From positions 124,001-188,000 of the forward strand of contig JARUPY010000112.1 of the NCBI GenBank assembly GCA_029817715.1: a DNA stretch of 64,000 nucleotides. Direction: 5' to 3'. Source of the DNA: Melastoma dodecandrum. Its lineage: Eukaryota > Streptophyta > Magnoliopsida > Myrtales > Melastomataceae. Made by a program: the position numbers and the translations under genes. The notes under the pieces are model-generated. The model was not told where the DNA came from, did not search any database, and saw only the letters and a program-made list of their open reading frames with translations. Below are positions 32,641 to 43,436 of the stretch, in pieces. The number at the start of each line of letters is the position of its first letter. Positions within the stretch are counted from its first letter, which is position 1.

Positions 32641-32941
32641 CATTTATTATAATGCAATCGTATGTTTAACTAATTAATTATTTAATAATTAATTGTTTCC
32701 GTGGTAGGTAAGAATGGTATAATTAATAATAATTGTTTTATAGAAAAAGTAAAAAAAAAAGGAATCTTAATCATAGTTGTAATGTGAGGTGTGATGTCTT
32801 TATCGAAGAGGGGGGGAATTTTGATGGTCAAGGGATGTCTGCCGTGCCTTGATATTCGGGTCGATCACGGGTTTTACGAAAGGAAATAAGAAATTTTAAT
32901 ATTCATAAACCTTCTGTGCGGGGTGCAAAGGCAGCTCAATA
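32641..32941 (+). promoter_or_regulatory. 5' flank of TNL half F
   Basis: AT-rich DNA followed by gttttacgaaagga and taatattcataaac words that also precede the TIR of copies B and C. The membrane-segment exon is not present. Parts match 8500-8640 in reverse. Confidence 0.4.
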
Positions 32942-33627
32942 ATGGAATCCGTGCGGAGCGAAGGCAGTGACCGAGATACCCACACCTCCATCACATCTGA
33001 GTACGACGTCTTCCTGAGCTTCCGGGGAACCGATGCTCGTTACGGCTTCGTCGACCACCTCGACCAGCAGATGACCGAGGCCGGTCTCCATGTTTTCAAG
33101 GACGACGAGGAGATCCGTCGCGGAGAAGTAATTGGTGGAGAGCTCGAGCGAGCAATCCGCTGTTCCAGGGTTTACGCCGTCGTCTTTTCTAGGAACTATG
33201 CGTCCAGCGCGTGGTGCCTCCGGGAGCTCGACATGATGGTGGATCTCTGCGGAGGTTCGAACGTCGGCAGGAACATCATACTGCCGATTTTCTGCGGGGC
33301 AGATCTGGCCGACGTAAAGCTGCGAACAGAGCTGTATCAGGAAGCGCTTGACGCACACAAGGATCGACACGGCCAGGAGGTCGTGAAGAAATGAGAGGAA
33401 GCACTTAAGAGGGTCGGCGGGATCAGCGGATGGGGCTGCAAAGCCATCCGGGGGTAACCACCAGAGCCTTGTTATTTTTCTCACTTTGGAAATAAATCTT
33501 CTAAAATATTACTCTATTTTCATTTTCGTCTTGCAGGGAAGGTAGATTCGTCCGATTAATAGTTCAAGATATTGTTGTGAAGCTGAAAATCAAGGATCAA
33601 ACTTTGTCTGATCATCTTACAGGTATC
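32942..33627 (+). pseudogene. TNL half F: TIR exon and first NB-ARC codons, cut by Ogre LTR
   Basis: ATG at 32942 (MESVRSEGSDRD) opens a TIR with YDVFLSFRGTDARYGFVDHL, RGEVIGGELE and SSAWCLREL. A TGA at 33392-33394 replaces the Trp codon of KKWEEALK. The exon ends at a GTAACC donor (33454). An intron of about 83 bases ends ttgcag at 33536, and the NB-ARC exon begins GRFVRLIVQDIVVKLKIKDQ. At 33627 it stops, at the LTR, within CTTACAGGTATC. Copy E resumes with the same GTATC at 23257 on the other strand. F and E are therefore the two parts of one gene. Confidence 0.92.
33623..33627. repeat. target-site duplication of the Ogre element (left copy, GTATC)
   Basis: Five bases of TNL sequence directly before TGTAAATT, the start of the LTR. 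Matches 23253-23257 in complement. Confidence 0.85.
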
Positions 33628-36522
33628 TGTAAATTCCCCAAATTGTGAATTGCATGAGACATGTATTAGGAGGTTTACCCTTTGTTTGATGCAAGTATTG
33701 CCACAAACTTATTCCTCGAGGGGGGACTTGAACTCAACCAAGGAACCACATGATGTCAATCATGGGGAATAAAAATGATGAAGAGCAATTATGGGGAATA
33801 AAAATGATGAAGAGCAATTATAGGGAATAAAAATGAAGAAGAGTAATTATGGGGAACCACATGATGACACTCCCACCCCATAGCTATGAAGAAGGCACAT
33901 GATGCTTTCGGTGTCCAAAAAACTTGAATAGAAAAGAAAGGAGGAAGAGGAGAAGAATCACACGACAACACACACCTACACACGACACCTCCTCCCATCG
34001 AGCATCCTCCGAAGCCTCCCATTTCCTCCCAACGAGCCTCTCAACCAAGGTAAGCTCATGGAGCAATGGAGACTTCCCCGACTAGCCTAACCGCGGAAGA
34101 CACATTCCGGTTTCACAAAGTCGTCGATTGCGGCAAGAAGAAACAACGACAACCCCGGATAACCTCCAACATACTCTTCTCGTCGACTCTATGTTCGAGG
34201 CCTTCTCTCCGGCATCTAGGATCTGGCCTCCCTCGTCCAAAGATGAGGACTTAACGATCACCTTTCGTAACTTCGTAACTTAGCGGGGGGAGCTCTCTTT
34301 TGGCTTTGACATTTTCTTGTTTGTGCAGCCGCATCGCAAGGATTGGACAACCGAGAACCAACTTCCGGAGGCCAAGATTCTCACATTCCCTTTTCTTCAT
34401 ACGTCCTAGCATGTTAGGATGTATTGCAACCCTCCCATTGAGCCAAAATAGCTGGTAAGTCCAAGCATACTTCGGATCAGTTTGCGCACCCTTCGGGTTT
34501 TGCCTTATATCTTTCTGTGTGCTTATCCGAATCGTGCGAAACCACTTCCATTTGATTCCCAACTTAAATACGGTTCTAAAGACACTAACTAAGCTAAATT
34601 TGACCGTACAGCCGTATGAACGTCGAGGAAGTGTTTCATGGTTATTTTAATCGGCTTCCTAACCTGGGTGTTTCCAGTAAAACACTAAACTGATCACATA
34701 CAGCCGAGTTTCGCACGTTTGGACATGCTCATTTGCATTTTTACCGTACGTCAAACTTCAAATATACTCTAGACAAGTCATACTAGCTATATACAGAGTT
34801 TCAAGCATAAAGGTTTAGTGGTTTTAAAGTGACATGGCTTTTACTCACGAGTAGAGTGATTTCGAAGAATCTAGAGGTCTGTAGGTTCGGATCTGCCGGT
34901 CGACAGTTCATTCCTTCACACACAACTTTCTGTTTGGAAATTGTATTGACGTAAACCTTACATCATTGGATTTCTGACTCAAAGAGCTTTGTTTTGAGTA
35001 TTAGTAGCCTGATTTTCATGGACTGAGCTAAAAGATACAGACGTTTTTCTAAGAGGTGGCAAAACTGTCGAATGTTCGGACCTGCATGTTGGTCCCTCAC
35101 TCTTTCATTCATAACTTTCTGTATGAAACTCGTATTAAGATAAAACATGCGCCATTAGATTTCTGACTCAAAGATCTTTGTTTTGAGTATAAGTAAGCTC
35201 ATTGTAGTGATTCGAGTTAAAAGTTATACATATTTGTCTAAGACGCAGCAAAACTGCCGGGGATTCGGATCTGCATGTTGGTCCCTTCCTCCTTCGTTCA
35301 TAAAACCTACATCATTAGATTGTTGACTAAAAGAGCTTTATTTTGAATATAAGTAGGCTCATTTTCATGAACTTAGCTAAAAGTTATAGACATTTTTCTG
35401 AGAGACAGCAAAGCTGTTGAAGGTTCGGATCTGCATGTGGACATCTCATTCTTTCGTTCATAACTTTCGTTACAGATCTTAGATTGACTTGAAACTTGTG
35501 CTATTTGATTACTGACTTCAAGAGCTTTCTTTCCAGTATAAATATGCATATTTTCATAAATTGAACAGAAAGTTATGTATGTTTTTGTGAAAGGCACCAA
35601 AGCTGCCTCATGTTTGTCATGTATATATACTATTTACTAATCATTTTCCTATGACATTTTCGCATGTGAAAATACAATCTCGTCAATCCGAGTGGCGTTC
35701 GAGACATACTGGAGGTCGACGAGCCCAACTTTCGTTTTCCAACTTCAAGATGACGCAAGAGGGACCGTATCCAGACGACCCCGACCGACAAATCTAAGGT
35801 ACAAAAGGGAAGTGCGGGCTTCCCCGAATTTTTATTCAATCCACATGTAACACACCACCCATTCCCCGCCCTTTTGATCTAAATACTTGCTTGTGATTGC
35901 GCGTATGCTTAGGCTCTTAGGTTATACGTTGCATGTTTGGTTTTAACCAAACAAACCTAAATTAGGGTCCAACGCCCGTTAAAACGTCGATAAAAGTCCG
36001 GCCTACTCCCGGATCGGGTCCAACACCCGTCAATCAAAAGTTAAACTCTTTTTGGACAAATCGCCACCCTTTTTGCATGTGGTAGAATATTAAGGTTAGT
36101 AAATAGGAATCCTCGAACCCAGAACTCTGATTTTTCCGACTTAAAAATCACAGTTTTAAAACTAAGTTGGTGGCGACTCCGAATAATGTTTCCCAAGCTA
36201 AACTAAACCTCACACTCACCTTTTTCGGAGCCATTTAGGATGAAGTGACGGCAACTCGAGCCGCTCACTGGGCCCTCCCCGAAATTCGCGACGTGAGGCC
36301 TTAACGCAGCCTTTCGCTCACCACCTTCGGGTGGTTGGCGAAACGCCCCGCAGACCCGTTCGCGAATCAAGGGAAGGCCCAACCTCGGGCCCCTTTCGGC
36401 AGCGTCCGGCGTTCGAGCCGTAACGCCGACCGGATTGGGCCTCGGGGGAGCGGGCCCGGATCCTCGGGCTTGCCAGAACCGCCTCGCGCGCTCCTAAGGC
36501 ACGCAGCCTGCTTGCGCGTGCC
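33628..36522 (+). repeat. 5' LTR of the Ogre/Tat-type element
   Basis: Starts TGTAAATTCCCC and ends near GCGCGTGCC just before the PBS. About 2.9 kb, and close to the LTR at 23258-26162 read in complement, with scattered substitutions, a deletion in one 189 bp unit (about 35290) and an insertion of about 54 bp at 34603-34656 that is absent from the other LTR. Its outer end abuts TNL sequence and the TSD, showing it is the true 5' end. Confidence 0.92.
34603..34656. other. filler insertion in the 5' LTR with PMD-derived word
   Basis: The other LTR reads ctaaatttgagttcctaacc here; this one has about 54 extra bases after ctaaatttga. They include accgtacag (shared with 29817) and catggttattttaatcggc, the complement of the PMD sequence at 29852-29871. 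Confidence 0.7.
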
Positions 36523-36526
36523 CGGA

Positions 36527-36544
36527 TGACGACTCCACTGGGGA
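36527..36544 (+). promoter_or_regulatory. primer binding site of the Ogre element
   Basis: TGACGACTCCACTGGGGA lies five bases after the LTR. It closely resembles the TGGCGACTC.CTGGGGA site typical of plant Ogre/Tat elements, reported to pair with a tRNA-Arg; I rely on memory for the tRNA. Confidence 0.7.
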
Positions 36545-37205
36545 CGACTCCGCATGTGGATTCCTACCGAAAACCTTTTCTTACCACATGTGGAGGAGGA
36601 GTATTGTTTGCGTATGTAATTGTTTGGCTCGGTGCCTTTTGTATGAGCTCTTGTTTGTGTTTGTTTACCGCTTTTTAGGCATTCCTAGGTATGCCCGAAC
36701 CCGGGGCTAGGATCTTAGTAGGGTCACCGTTAGGCCCAGCTGTGCTGGTCTTTGCGGCTTGGTTTTGGGTCGGGGCCCCGCCTCCCTTAGTCCGAGGGAG
36801 GTCTAGAAACCTCTTCCGAGTCTAGAAATTTCTTGCCCACTACAGGTACGAGACGCCGCACGTGCATTTGTCTGATACTAAGTGCCTGTTACTCGCGCAG
36901 GGACAGGTTCAGGTACGTTTTGTATGCGATAGTCGTTGCACTAACTCTGTTCATTTTGCAACGATTTGGATTGGTCAAGGGGGGTTTCCGAAATTTCTTT
37001 TCTCCCTTCCCTACCTCCTCTTTTTATGTCGTCATACCCATTTGCATCCATTTCGCATGAATGCTTGTCAATCAATAATCAATTTATCAATGCTTCTACA
37101 ATTGCTCGGTATTATCACTGTTCAAATAGGAGAAAACTTGCATGCAAATTCATCTCATGTTAGGAGTTGGATTGGATTGTGATTACAATTGAATAACGTC
37201 CAAGC
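36545..37205 (+). other. Ogre 5' leader
   Basis: Untranslated region between PBS and ORF1 with no supported gene. The word ccacatgtgg near 36582-36592 and its partner gcatgtggattc at 36553 recur in the LTR. Confidence 0.5.
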
Positions 37206-38350
37206 ATGCAGGTTTATCAAATGGACTCAATCGCACTGCGTTCGGACGTTGCATCTTCTGACAAATTTCGGGATTGGTTCAATGTACTCAGACCCTCAGA
37301 ACAGGAGTTCGTCAAGCAAAAGCTCAAAGGCTCATGCTGCAGCACCTCGTCGCCCGATGGAACCCGAACACTTACACCTTCCACTTTGGTACCCTGGAGC
37401 TGGCACCGCTTTATGAGGAATACGGACACCTCTCCGGACTCCCTCATCTCCCCGGAATATCACCTCTGCCTCATTTCAACAAGCCGGAAGAATACATCAC
37501 CAGTTTGCTTCAGATCTCTCCAGCGAACGTGTCCACCTTATTCACAACAGAGGGGCATCGCGGAACTCTGCAAGTATCAACTGACACCGTACGTACCGGA
37601 AGGAGGAGACGGCCAAGGTTCAGCGCGTGCCTTCATCCTCTTGTTCGCAAGAATCTTTATCCTTACAAAAAGGAATCAATTCACGGACGAGCGGTCTACC
37701 TAACGAAGGCCATTCTCAAAGAACAACCCTTCCTCCCTAATCTAGTTGGTGAGACAAACTACAGTCTTACCAAGATAGTGCGGAAAGCAAGAGAAGGAGT
37801 TCGGAACCATGACTTCTCCTTCAGCTCTCCACTGCTCCAGGCCTGGTTCTACACTCACATTGGCATCACCGGAGAGCCATTCAGAAGGGAGCAGTTTTCA
37901 GATTTACTCGACCGCATATCGGACCGCGCTCGACTTCCAACCCGCACCTTTGCAGGAGTTAGGGCTCTCTTCCGCTCGCTGGAACCAGAAGATTTCTATC
38001 AGAAGGCTAAATGCTTCGACGTAGACCTGGCCATTACAAGCTCCCCAGACGGAGATTACATCCCGATCGCTGGGATCACTGGAACGTCTTATTACTGTCC
38101 AGCGAGGGTGATGCATCAGTTTGGAGGAAGCCCACGAGTTAGACCAACGCCGAACAAACTATTTGACCCAATCGACTTAGACAGCCTACCGGCAAAGGGA
38201 GTAGTGCAATGGGTCATGACACATATCGCTCGAGTCTGGACAAATCTCAAGGAAGAGGAGTACGATCTTTTCACGAAGCGTCAGGCTGACATCGACGCCC
38301 GATCTGCACGATTCCAGAAGAAACGGATAACCCCCTGGGATCGCATTTGA
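37206..38350 (+). pseudogene. Ogre ORF1 (extra ORF before gag; plant-mobile-domain-like)
   Basis: The coding frame starts MQVYQMDSIALRSDVASSDK and RDWFNVLRPSEQEFVK, moves frame near 37325 to RWNPNTYTFHFGTLELAPLY and EEYGHLSGLP, moves again at 37560-37700 (LTPYVPEGG...RAFILLFARIF), and returns for FLPNLVGETNYSLTKIVRKA through RFQKKRITPWDRI. WNP..TFHFG.LELAPLYEEY is the hallmark of the DUF7745/PMD-like ORF that Ogre elements carry upstream of gag. Its role in the element is unknown. At least three frameshifts show it is dead. Confidence 0.75.
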
Positions 38351-38565
38351 GTGGGGGGCATCTCCTCGCAACCCTTGGGCCTGCGAGCCCATCCTATCTT
38401 TCATTTCTATTTTAAGGAACTGTATTCTGAAATGAACCTTCGTGGATATTATCTAATGCACTTCTTTTCACTTGGATTGAATTCGTTATAATCACAATCC
38501 AATCCTTGCATTAGGCATACAATCATACATCATTACATGTCATGCATCCATAGTATCACTGCTTT
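38351..38565 (+). other. spacer between Ogre ORF1 and gag
   Basis: AT-rich, with repeated catcatta-type words. No gene. Confidence 0.5.
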
Positions 38566-40717
38566 ATGCTAATCGAATTTTCCTTTGTTCACCAAGGTAC
38601 CAAGCAATTGCTCCCTTCAAGACACGCACGAAGTATCGTTCGAAGAATCATGGCAGACGCTTCCCCAGGACCTGCTATGAACGTTCCAACTGTCAACCTT
38701 GAAGGCGAGCCCCCTCCTAAAGTCACAATTGTTGTTCCGCCTCCAATTGTTGTCGAATCCTTGTATGCCCCGACGCCAACATTCTCCTTGGGGGTATCCA
38801 TGTTCCCTCAATTGGCCTCGGTTGTCTCCACTGGTCAATCTTCAACGGGAGGCATGTCTCCAATCTACATTCCACCGCTGGCAGCCTCCACTGCGCCAGC
38901 CATCCAAAGCTCAATGGTGACCCCGGTCACCGTCCCATCCAATTCTGCCACGCTTATATCGGCCCAAGGAGCCGAAAACACTTCTCTCGGGGGAAACGTA
39001 GAGTCACTCACGGCTGAGCTGTCTTCCCTAAAGACTATGATGGCGGAACTCCTCCAACGACAACTTGCAGCCACGCCTGCACCTGCTACCTCCCAAAATC
39101 CTCACATGCCTCCGGTCATGCACGGATCTGCAGCACAAGCAACCATGATGCCACCTTATTATCCCTACCACCAACCGGGATTCGGCACGTACATGGGAGT
39201 ACAATGACTTCCAAGTTTCTCATTTCCAGATGCCGCCCAAATTCAAGCTCCCAGAATTTGAGAAATTTGAGGGCACGGGTTGTCCCGAACTGCATCTTAA
39301 GCACTTTTGTCATAAGATGTCAGTTTATCCTACGGATGACAAGCTCCGCATTACCATGTTCCAGGAAAGCTTAGCAGAATCGGCACTTCAGTGGTACTAC
39401 TCCAAGGATGTGAGGACATATACAACCTTCAAAGAGCTAGCACTCGATTTTCTTAACTATTACAGTTTTAATGTCGAGATGGCGCCGACACTTTCTGACC
39501 TTCGTAAGCTACAGAGATTCCGAGGGGAATCAATTAAGAATTTTGCCCACCGCATTCGCGAGGTAGCCGCACAGATTAAACCAGCCATGCAAGAGCGGGA
39601 CCTTGTCAGCGAATTCCTACAGCTATTACCTCGCGAATATGGGCCGTTCATGATCGGTGGGCGGGAACCCTTAACATTCGCTCAAGCCGTTATCGCCACC
39701 AGTCAGCTTGATGACGCGAGTCGTGATGGCCTTATTCCAACCGCACCGCCTAAACCAACCGTTAAGCCGAAGCCCAAGGAGCTTATTGCAACCGCCGAAC
39801 ACAGTAGGCAATCAATGAGGGCAGCACCACCTTCAACCTCATACGCACCAAGGTCGTACGTCGCAGCAGCTACTCGACCTCTAGCACTCGCTGTCGCTCT
39901 CCCTGGAGCACCTACACCAGTAGTAATGCATCAGCAACAAAGGCCTGCCCAGCAGGAACGTCCTCGACGAAGATTGGAGGAATTGACGCCTACCCCCGAC
40001 CCGTTGGACGTGGTGTTCGTTCGACTGAGAGATATGAGTTTCATCAAGCCCGTAGAGGCCAAAGCAACCAACCCCTCTTCGATTGGCTACAACCCCAAGG
40101 CGGCTTGTCAATATCATTCCGGAGCATTGGGGCATGACACCAAGGACTGCATTGCCCTTCGTTTTAAGATCCAGAATTTGCTAGGTGATGGCGTCATCAC
40201 GTTCGCTGTGCCAACTGTGACTCCAAACGTTAGAAGCAATCCATTGCCCGAGCATGTCAATTACATTGGGGCCAACCCCTTCGCACCGCTGACTAATCGG
40301 GATGAAGAAGTGCACATGTACATCGTTCAAGGTAGAAGAGGCTGGGGAAGAGGACGTGGACGTAGAGGCGCACATTCTGTACCTGTACCCACCGTTCAAC
40401 CTGATGGTTTTACCCCAGTACTTCCTCGACGGCCTAGGACACCATATGTCTATGTCCCACTGGGGGCAGAACAAACTGGGGCACCCATTACGGTCGGAGC
40501 GTCACCCCTAGCGGAACCAAGGAGTCCTATAGTCATTGGCCCAAGCAACTCGGCATCCAGTTCTGAGGTCGAACTCATCACTTGGTCAGGGAGGATAGTA
40601 CCAGCTCCAGTGGCCCCGCCACAGGTCGAGTCATCGCAGGCCAAGGTGCCTTCAAATGAAGAAATTCGCAGGGTGATCCACGCGGTCAAGGGGAGCGATT
40701 ACAACATCGTCGAGTAA
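38566..40717 (+). pseudogene. Ogre/Tat gag
   Basis: The N-terminal part (38566-39207) is Pro/Ala/Ser-rich with a short coiled stretch VESLTAELSSLKTMMAELLQ. After a frameshift at about 39195 the capsid-like retrotransposon gag domain follows: MPPKFKLPEFEKFEGTGCPE, ALQWYYSKDVRTYTTFKELA, MAPTLSDLRKLQRFRGESIK and PREYGPFMIGG. A zinc-knuckle-like CQYHSGALGHDTKDC lies near residue 300. The frame is broken at 40717 by TAA in a position where Tat elements have a Gln (VIHAVKGSDYNIVE-stop-LRKQPAQISLLDL), so gag and protease were one polyprotein. Gag packages element RNA in cytoplasmic particles. Confidence 0.88.
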
Positions 40718-41456
40718 TTGAGAAAGCAGCCTGCTCAAATCTCCTTGTTGGATCTCATCCATTCCTCCGACAAACACAGGGAAATGTTGGAAAAATTTTT
40801 GGCCGAGGTTCACGTACCAGAACAAGTCGAGGTCAATGCATTGGATTCATACATGAACGACATGCTTGCAAATAACGCCACCACCTTCTCGGAAGATGAC
40901 CCGCCAGAAGTGGGGTGCGACCACAACAAGGCTTTATTCATCACACTTAGGTGTCGCGACACCACAGTCTCCAAGGTACTCATAGACAGCGGGTCAGGAG
41001 TCAACATCATCCCCCTCGCGGTAGCACAAAAGCTCGGTGTCAATGTTGAGAAGCTTCCATCTTCCGGTCTGACCATTCGGGCTTTTGATGGAGTAAAACG
41101 TCAGGCCCATGGCGAAGTAACCCTGGAGATCAAGGTAGGGCCTACCCTCTTCTCTACTACTTTTCAAGTCCTCGAGACGGCGGGTTCCTTCAACATGCTG
41201 CTAGGACGTCCTTGGATTCATCAAGCTGGGGCAATTCCTTCAACATTGCATCAACTGGTTCGATTTCCCTCAGACGGCAAACTCGTCACGGTCAAGGGAG
41301 AGCACACCATGGAGCTTTGCCACGAGATTGACATGCCATATGTTGGTGAACCGACTGGTGAACCGTCGACAACTCAAGCGTTCGAGATGGTTAACATGGT
41401 CAGGAAGGACATCAAATCGGATCCTCTGATGAGCCGGGGCAACATCAAATCGGATC
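40718..41456 (+). pseudogene. Ogre/Tat aspartic protease, 3' end broken by SIRE insertion
   Basis: Continues the gag frame. It contains ALFITLRCRDTTVSKVLIDS, with the active-site motif IDSGSGVNIIP (DSG form), and the flap-side motif FNMLLGRPWIHQAGAIPSTL. It should mature the polyprotein. After DIKSDPLMSRG there is a duplicated word acatcaaatcggatcctc (41410 and 41441), then SIRE-derived sequence from 41457. The protein's next residues reappear at 53066. Confidence 0.85.
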
Positions 41457-41548
41457 CTCGCACCTATTTAGGGGGAGTCAGGGGGAGTTACTTGCAAAAA
41501 TATTTCCCTCAACGATGAATGTTTTGTCATCATCAAAAAGGGGGAGAT
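41457..41548 (+). repeat. 92 bp of SIRE 3' tail lying upstream of the SIRE 5' LTR
   Basis: This block is identical base for base to 51104-51195, the internal end and PPT (aaaaagggggagat) just before the SIRE 3' LTR. It should not exist outside a 5' LTR. It breaks expectation of a simple insertion and explains why no target duplication is seen here. Confidence 0.9.
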
Positions 41549-42549
41549 TGTTGAGGTGTTTTGATGATGAGGAATGACCTTCTGCAATGCAGAAGTCAAC
41601 CCTCTACACGACAGAAGCTAATCCTGACAGGAACCTTCTGTAAGGAAATATTTTTGTAATTAATAATTAATTACGAAATTAAGTGGGAATATTCCTTAGG
41701 AATTATCCAATATGATCAGGTTAATTATGTGATCGAAATCATTGCCAAAGAAATAAAATAGAATAATATATTTCCATTGGAGGAAATATAATCTTCTATT
41801 TATGGTAACATTCTACAAGGTTGTTTCAACCTTCTGTGAATCAATCCGATCACCAAGACCCGTTATCTAGGATGTTTATCCACGTCATCTGTCTAGATAC
41901 ATTCACTTAAGTATCTTGAACAGAATGAATCGAATTAAATCATTAAGGAAGTTAATCTTTGATTATTTCCGTTTGTAGAAGGCTGTCGACAAACCAGAAC
42001 CTTCTGTAATGCAATATTCGTGGAAACAATCATCAAATTATTATTAATTTGATTTGATACGTTTACCTAAAGAATATATGCCTAGTGTGACGTATTTGTA
42101 AATTAAATATTGTATTATAATCTAATCTTTTACTTTCCTTGTTCTGCAGAAGGTTGATTCGTCAGATTACCTTCTACACTTAGCATTTTTGTCTTTGTGT
42201 ATAAATAGGACATTAGTTCATGCTTTCAGAATAAAGAAAAAACCTAGACAGAACTACCACGAATCTTCTTGTATTCTGAGAGCGTAAGTTTCGAGTTTTG
42301 TTAGTCACGCACGAGGGACGCTACCTGCAGAAGGCTGCATCGTTGGTGAAGTCTTCTGGGAGAGTGACTCGGGGGCCACGAGGGACTCGGTTGGAAGCTG
42401 CAGGAGACGTTGGTGGATAGCACGGCTGGGTGTCGTGTGCCAACGTGCGGTGGGCCGGAGAGAAGGGCAGATACCCCGGGAGCACAGAAGGTGAGGGACT
42501 AACCAGCTTCTGTAGTGTAACGTTCTGTGTGTGCAGGTACCTAGGACGG

Positions 42550-42660
42550 AGGTTGTTGTATGCTTGCATGGGGTTTGTCGCGTGCTTGCGCAGGGTCTGC
42601 TGCGGGCTTGCGTAGGGTATGCTACGTGCTTGTGTGGGGTACGCCACATAGTCGCTATCT
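42550..42660 (+). repeat. 27 bp minisatellite in the SIRE LTR
   Basis: Units of the form (c/t)gcttgcg(t/c)(g/a)gg(g/t)t(t/c)tgc(c/t)(g/a)cg, about 27-28 bp, four to five copies, with further copies at 42727-42775. The other LTR has the same array at 52200-52300. Confidence 0.8.
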
Positions 42661-42848
42661 CGAGGAGATCGTGCAGGTCGTGTGGAGCCGCCGGAGGGAA
42701 AATCCATCCTTGAACAGGGGTTGCTGTTCGCTTGCGTAGGGTCCGCTACGTGCTCGCGTGGGGTACGCCACGAAGTCGTTGTCCTTGAGAGGATTGCGCA
42801 TTGGTTACTTTGTTAGTCACATCAACGTGTGCATTGAGTTACTATAGT

Positions 42849-43324
42849 GCAGAACCTTCGGGTCTGTACAACCTACTATAGTGCAGAACCTTCGGGTCTG
42901 TGAATCTACTTCAGTGCAGAACCTTACGGTCTGTACTTATCAAGTCACTTCCTACATAGAACCTTCTGGTCTATAGTGGATTGACATTTACAACACAGAA
43001 CCTTCTGGTCTGTGATCTTTCACTCAGAGTTCTACGGTACAGAACCTTCTGGTTTGTGCTGTGTAACAAGTTCTACGGTACAGAACCTTCTGGTCTGTGC
43101 TCTGCCACTCAGACTTCTACAGTGAAGAACTTTCTGATCAACTCTATTTGCTATCGATTGTGTAATCTGTATTGAGATACAATTGAGTGGAAACCATCCA
43201 AGTTTCTGGGTGAAGAGTGGAGTAGGCGATTTGCCGAACCACTATAAAAGTCTTGCGTACTTCAAACAAATCGCAATCACAATCCAACGTTCTGTTTTAC
43301 AGAAACCTATCTCTAAGGTTCTGT
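42849..43324 (+). repeat. series of bulged-A hairpins in the SIRE LTR
   Basis: Copies at 42849-42867, 42883-42901, 42916-42934, 42956-42974, 42994-43014, 43039-43057, 43080-43098 and 43299-43324. Each has an outer stem ending AGA/TCT, a single unpaired A, an inner stem (CC/GG; ACCT/AGGT in the last) and a loop of TTCG, TTAC, TTCT or longer. The first two carry C(TTCG)G, which as RNA is the very stable UUCG tetraloop. Outer stems are ACAGA/TCTGT or ATAGA/TCTAT, so both arms changed together. The same series is in the 3' LTR. Confidence 0.75.
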
Positions 43325-43424
43325 GGCACAGAAGCTTTCTTCCGCTGCGGGGTTAATCGAAAAGGAGTTAAATATCCTTAATTGGACTTTAACACTAATT
43401 CACCCCCCCTCTTAGTGTAACAAT

Positions 43425-43436
43425 TGGTATCAGAGC
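43425..43436 (+). promoter_or_regulatory. SIRE primer binding site (initiator Met-tRNA type)
   Basis: TGGTATCAGAGC lies two bases after the LTR. It is the standard plant copia PBS complementary to the 3' end of initiator tRNA-Met. Confidence 0.92.

Larger units (their letters stand above)
41549..43422 (+). repeat. 5' LTR of the SIRE-type copia element
   Basis: 1,874 bp from TGTTGAGGTG to TTAGTGTAACA, followed by a Met-tRNA PBS. It matches the LTR at 51196-53065 with only scattered differences, so the element is young. It contains a TATA-like gtgtataaatagg at about 42197-42209, a 27 bp minisatellite (42550-42660) and a hairpin series (42849-43324). Confidence 0.95.

Noticed and set aside
23258..36522. 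The inverted LTR pair as termini of a large inverted-repeat DNA transposon
   Set aside because: Termini are TG...CA with a PBS and PPT inside, and the TSD pairs the outer edges only after undoing the inversion; gag, RT and integrase are retroelement genes.
36335..36555. GC-rich ORFs on both strands at the LTR end
   Set aside because: They overlap in antisense and arise from the GC-rich LTR terminus, also present at 23260-23560.
42849..43098. Regular cagaaccttc repeats with spacers, superficially CRISPR-like
   Set aside because: Spacing is short and uneven, spacers are related, the context is a eukaryotic LTR, and repeats vary with paired changes.
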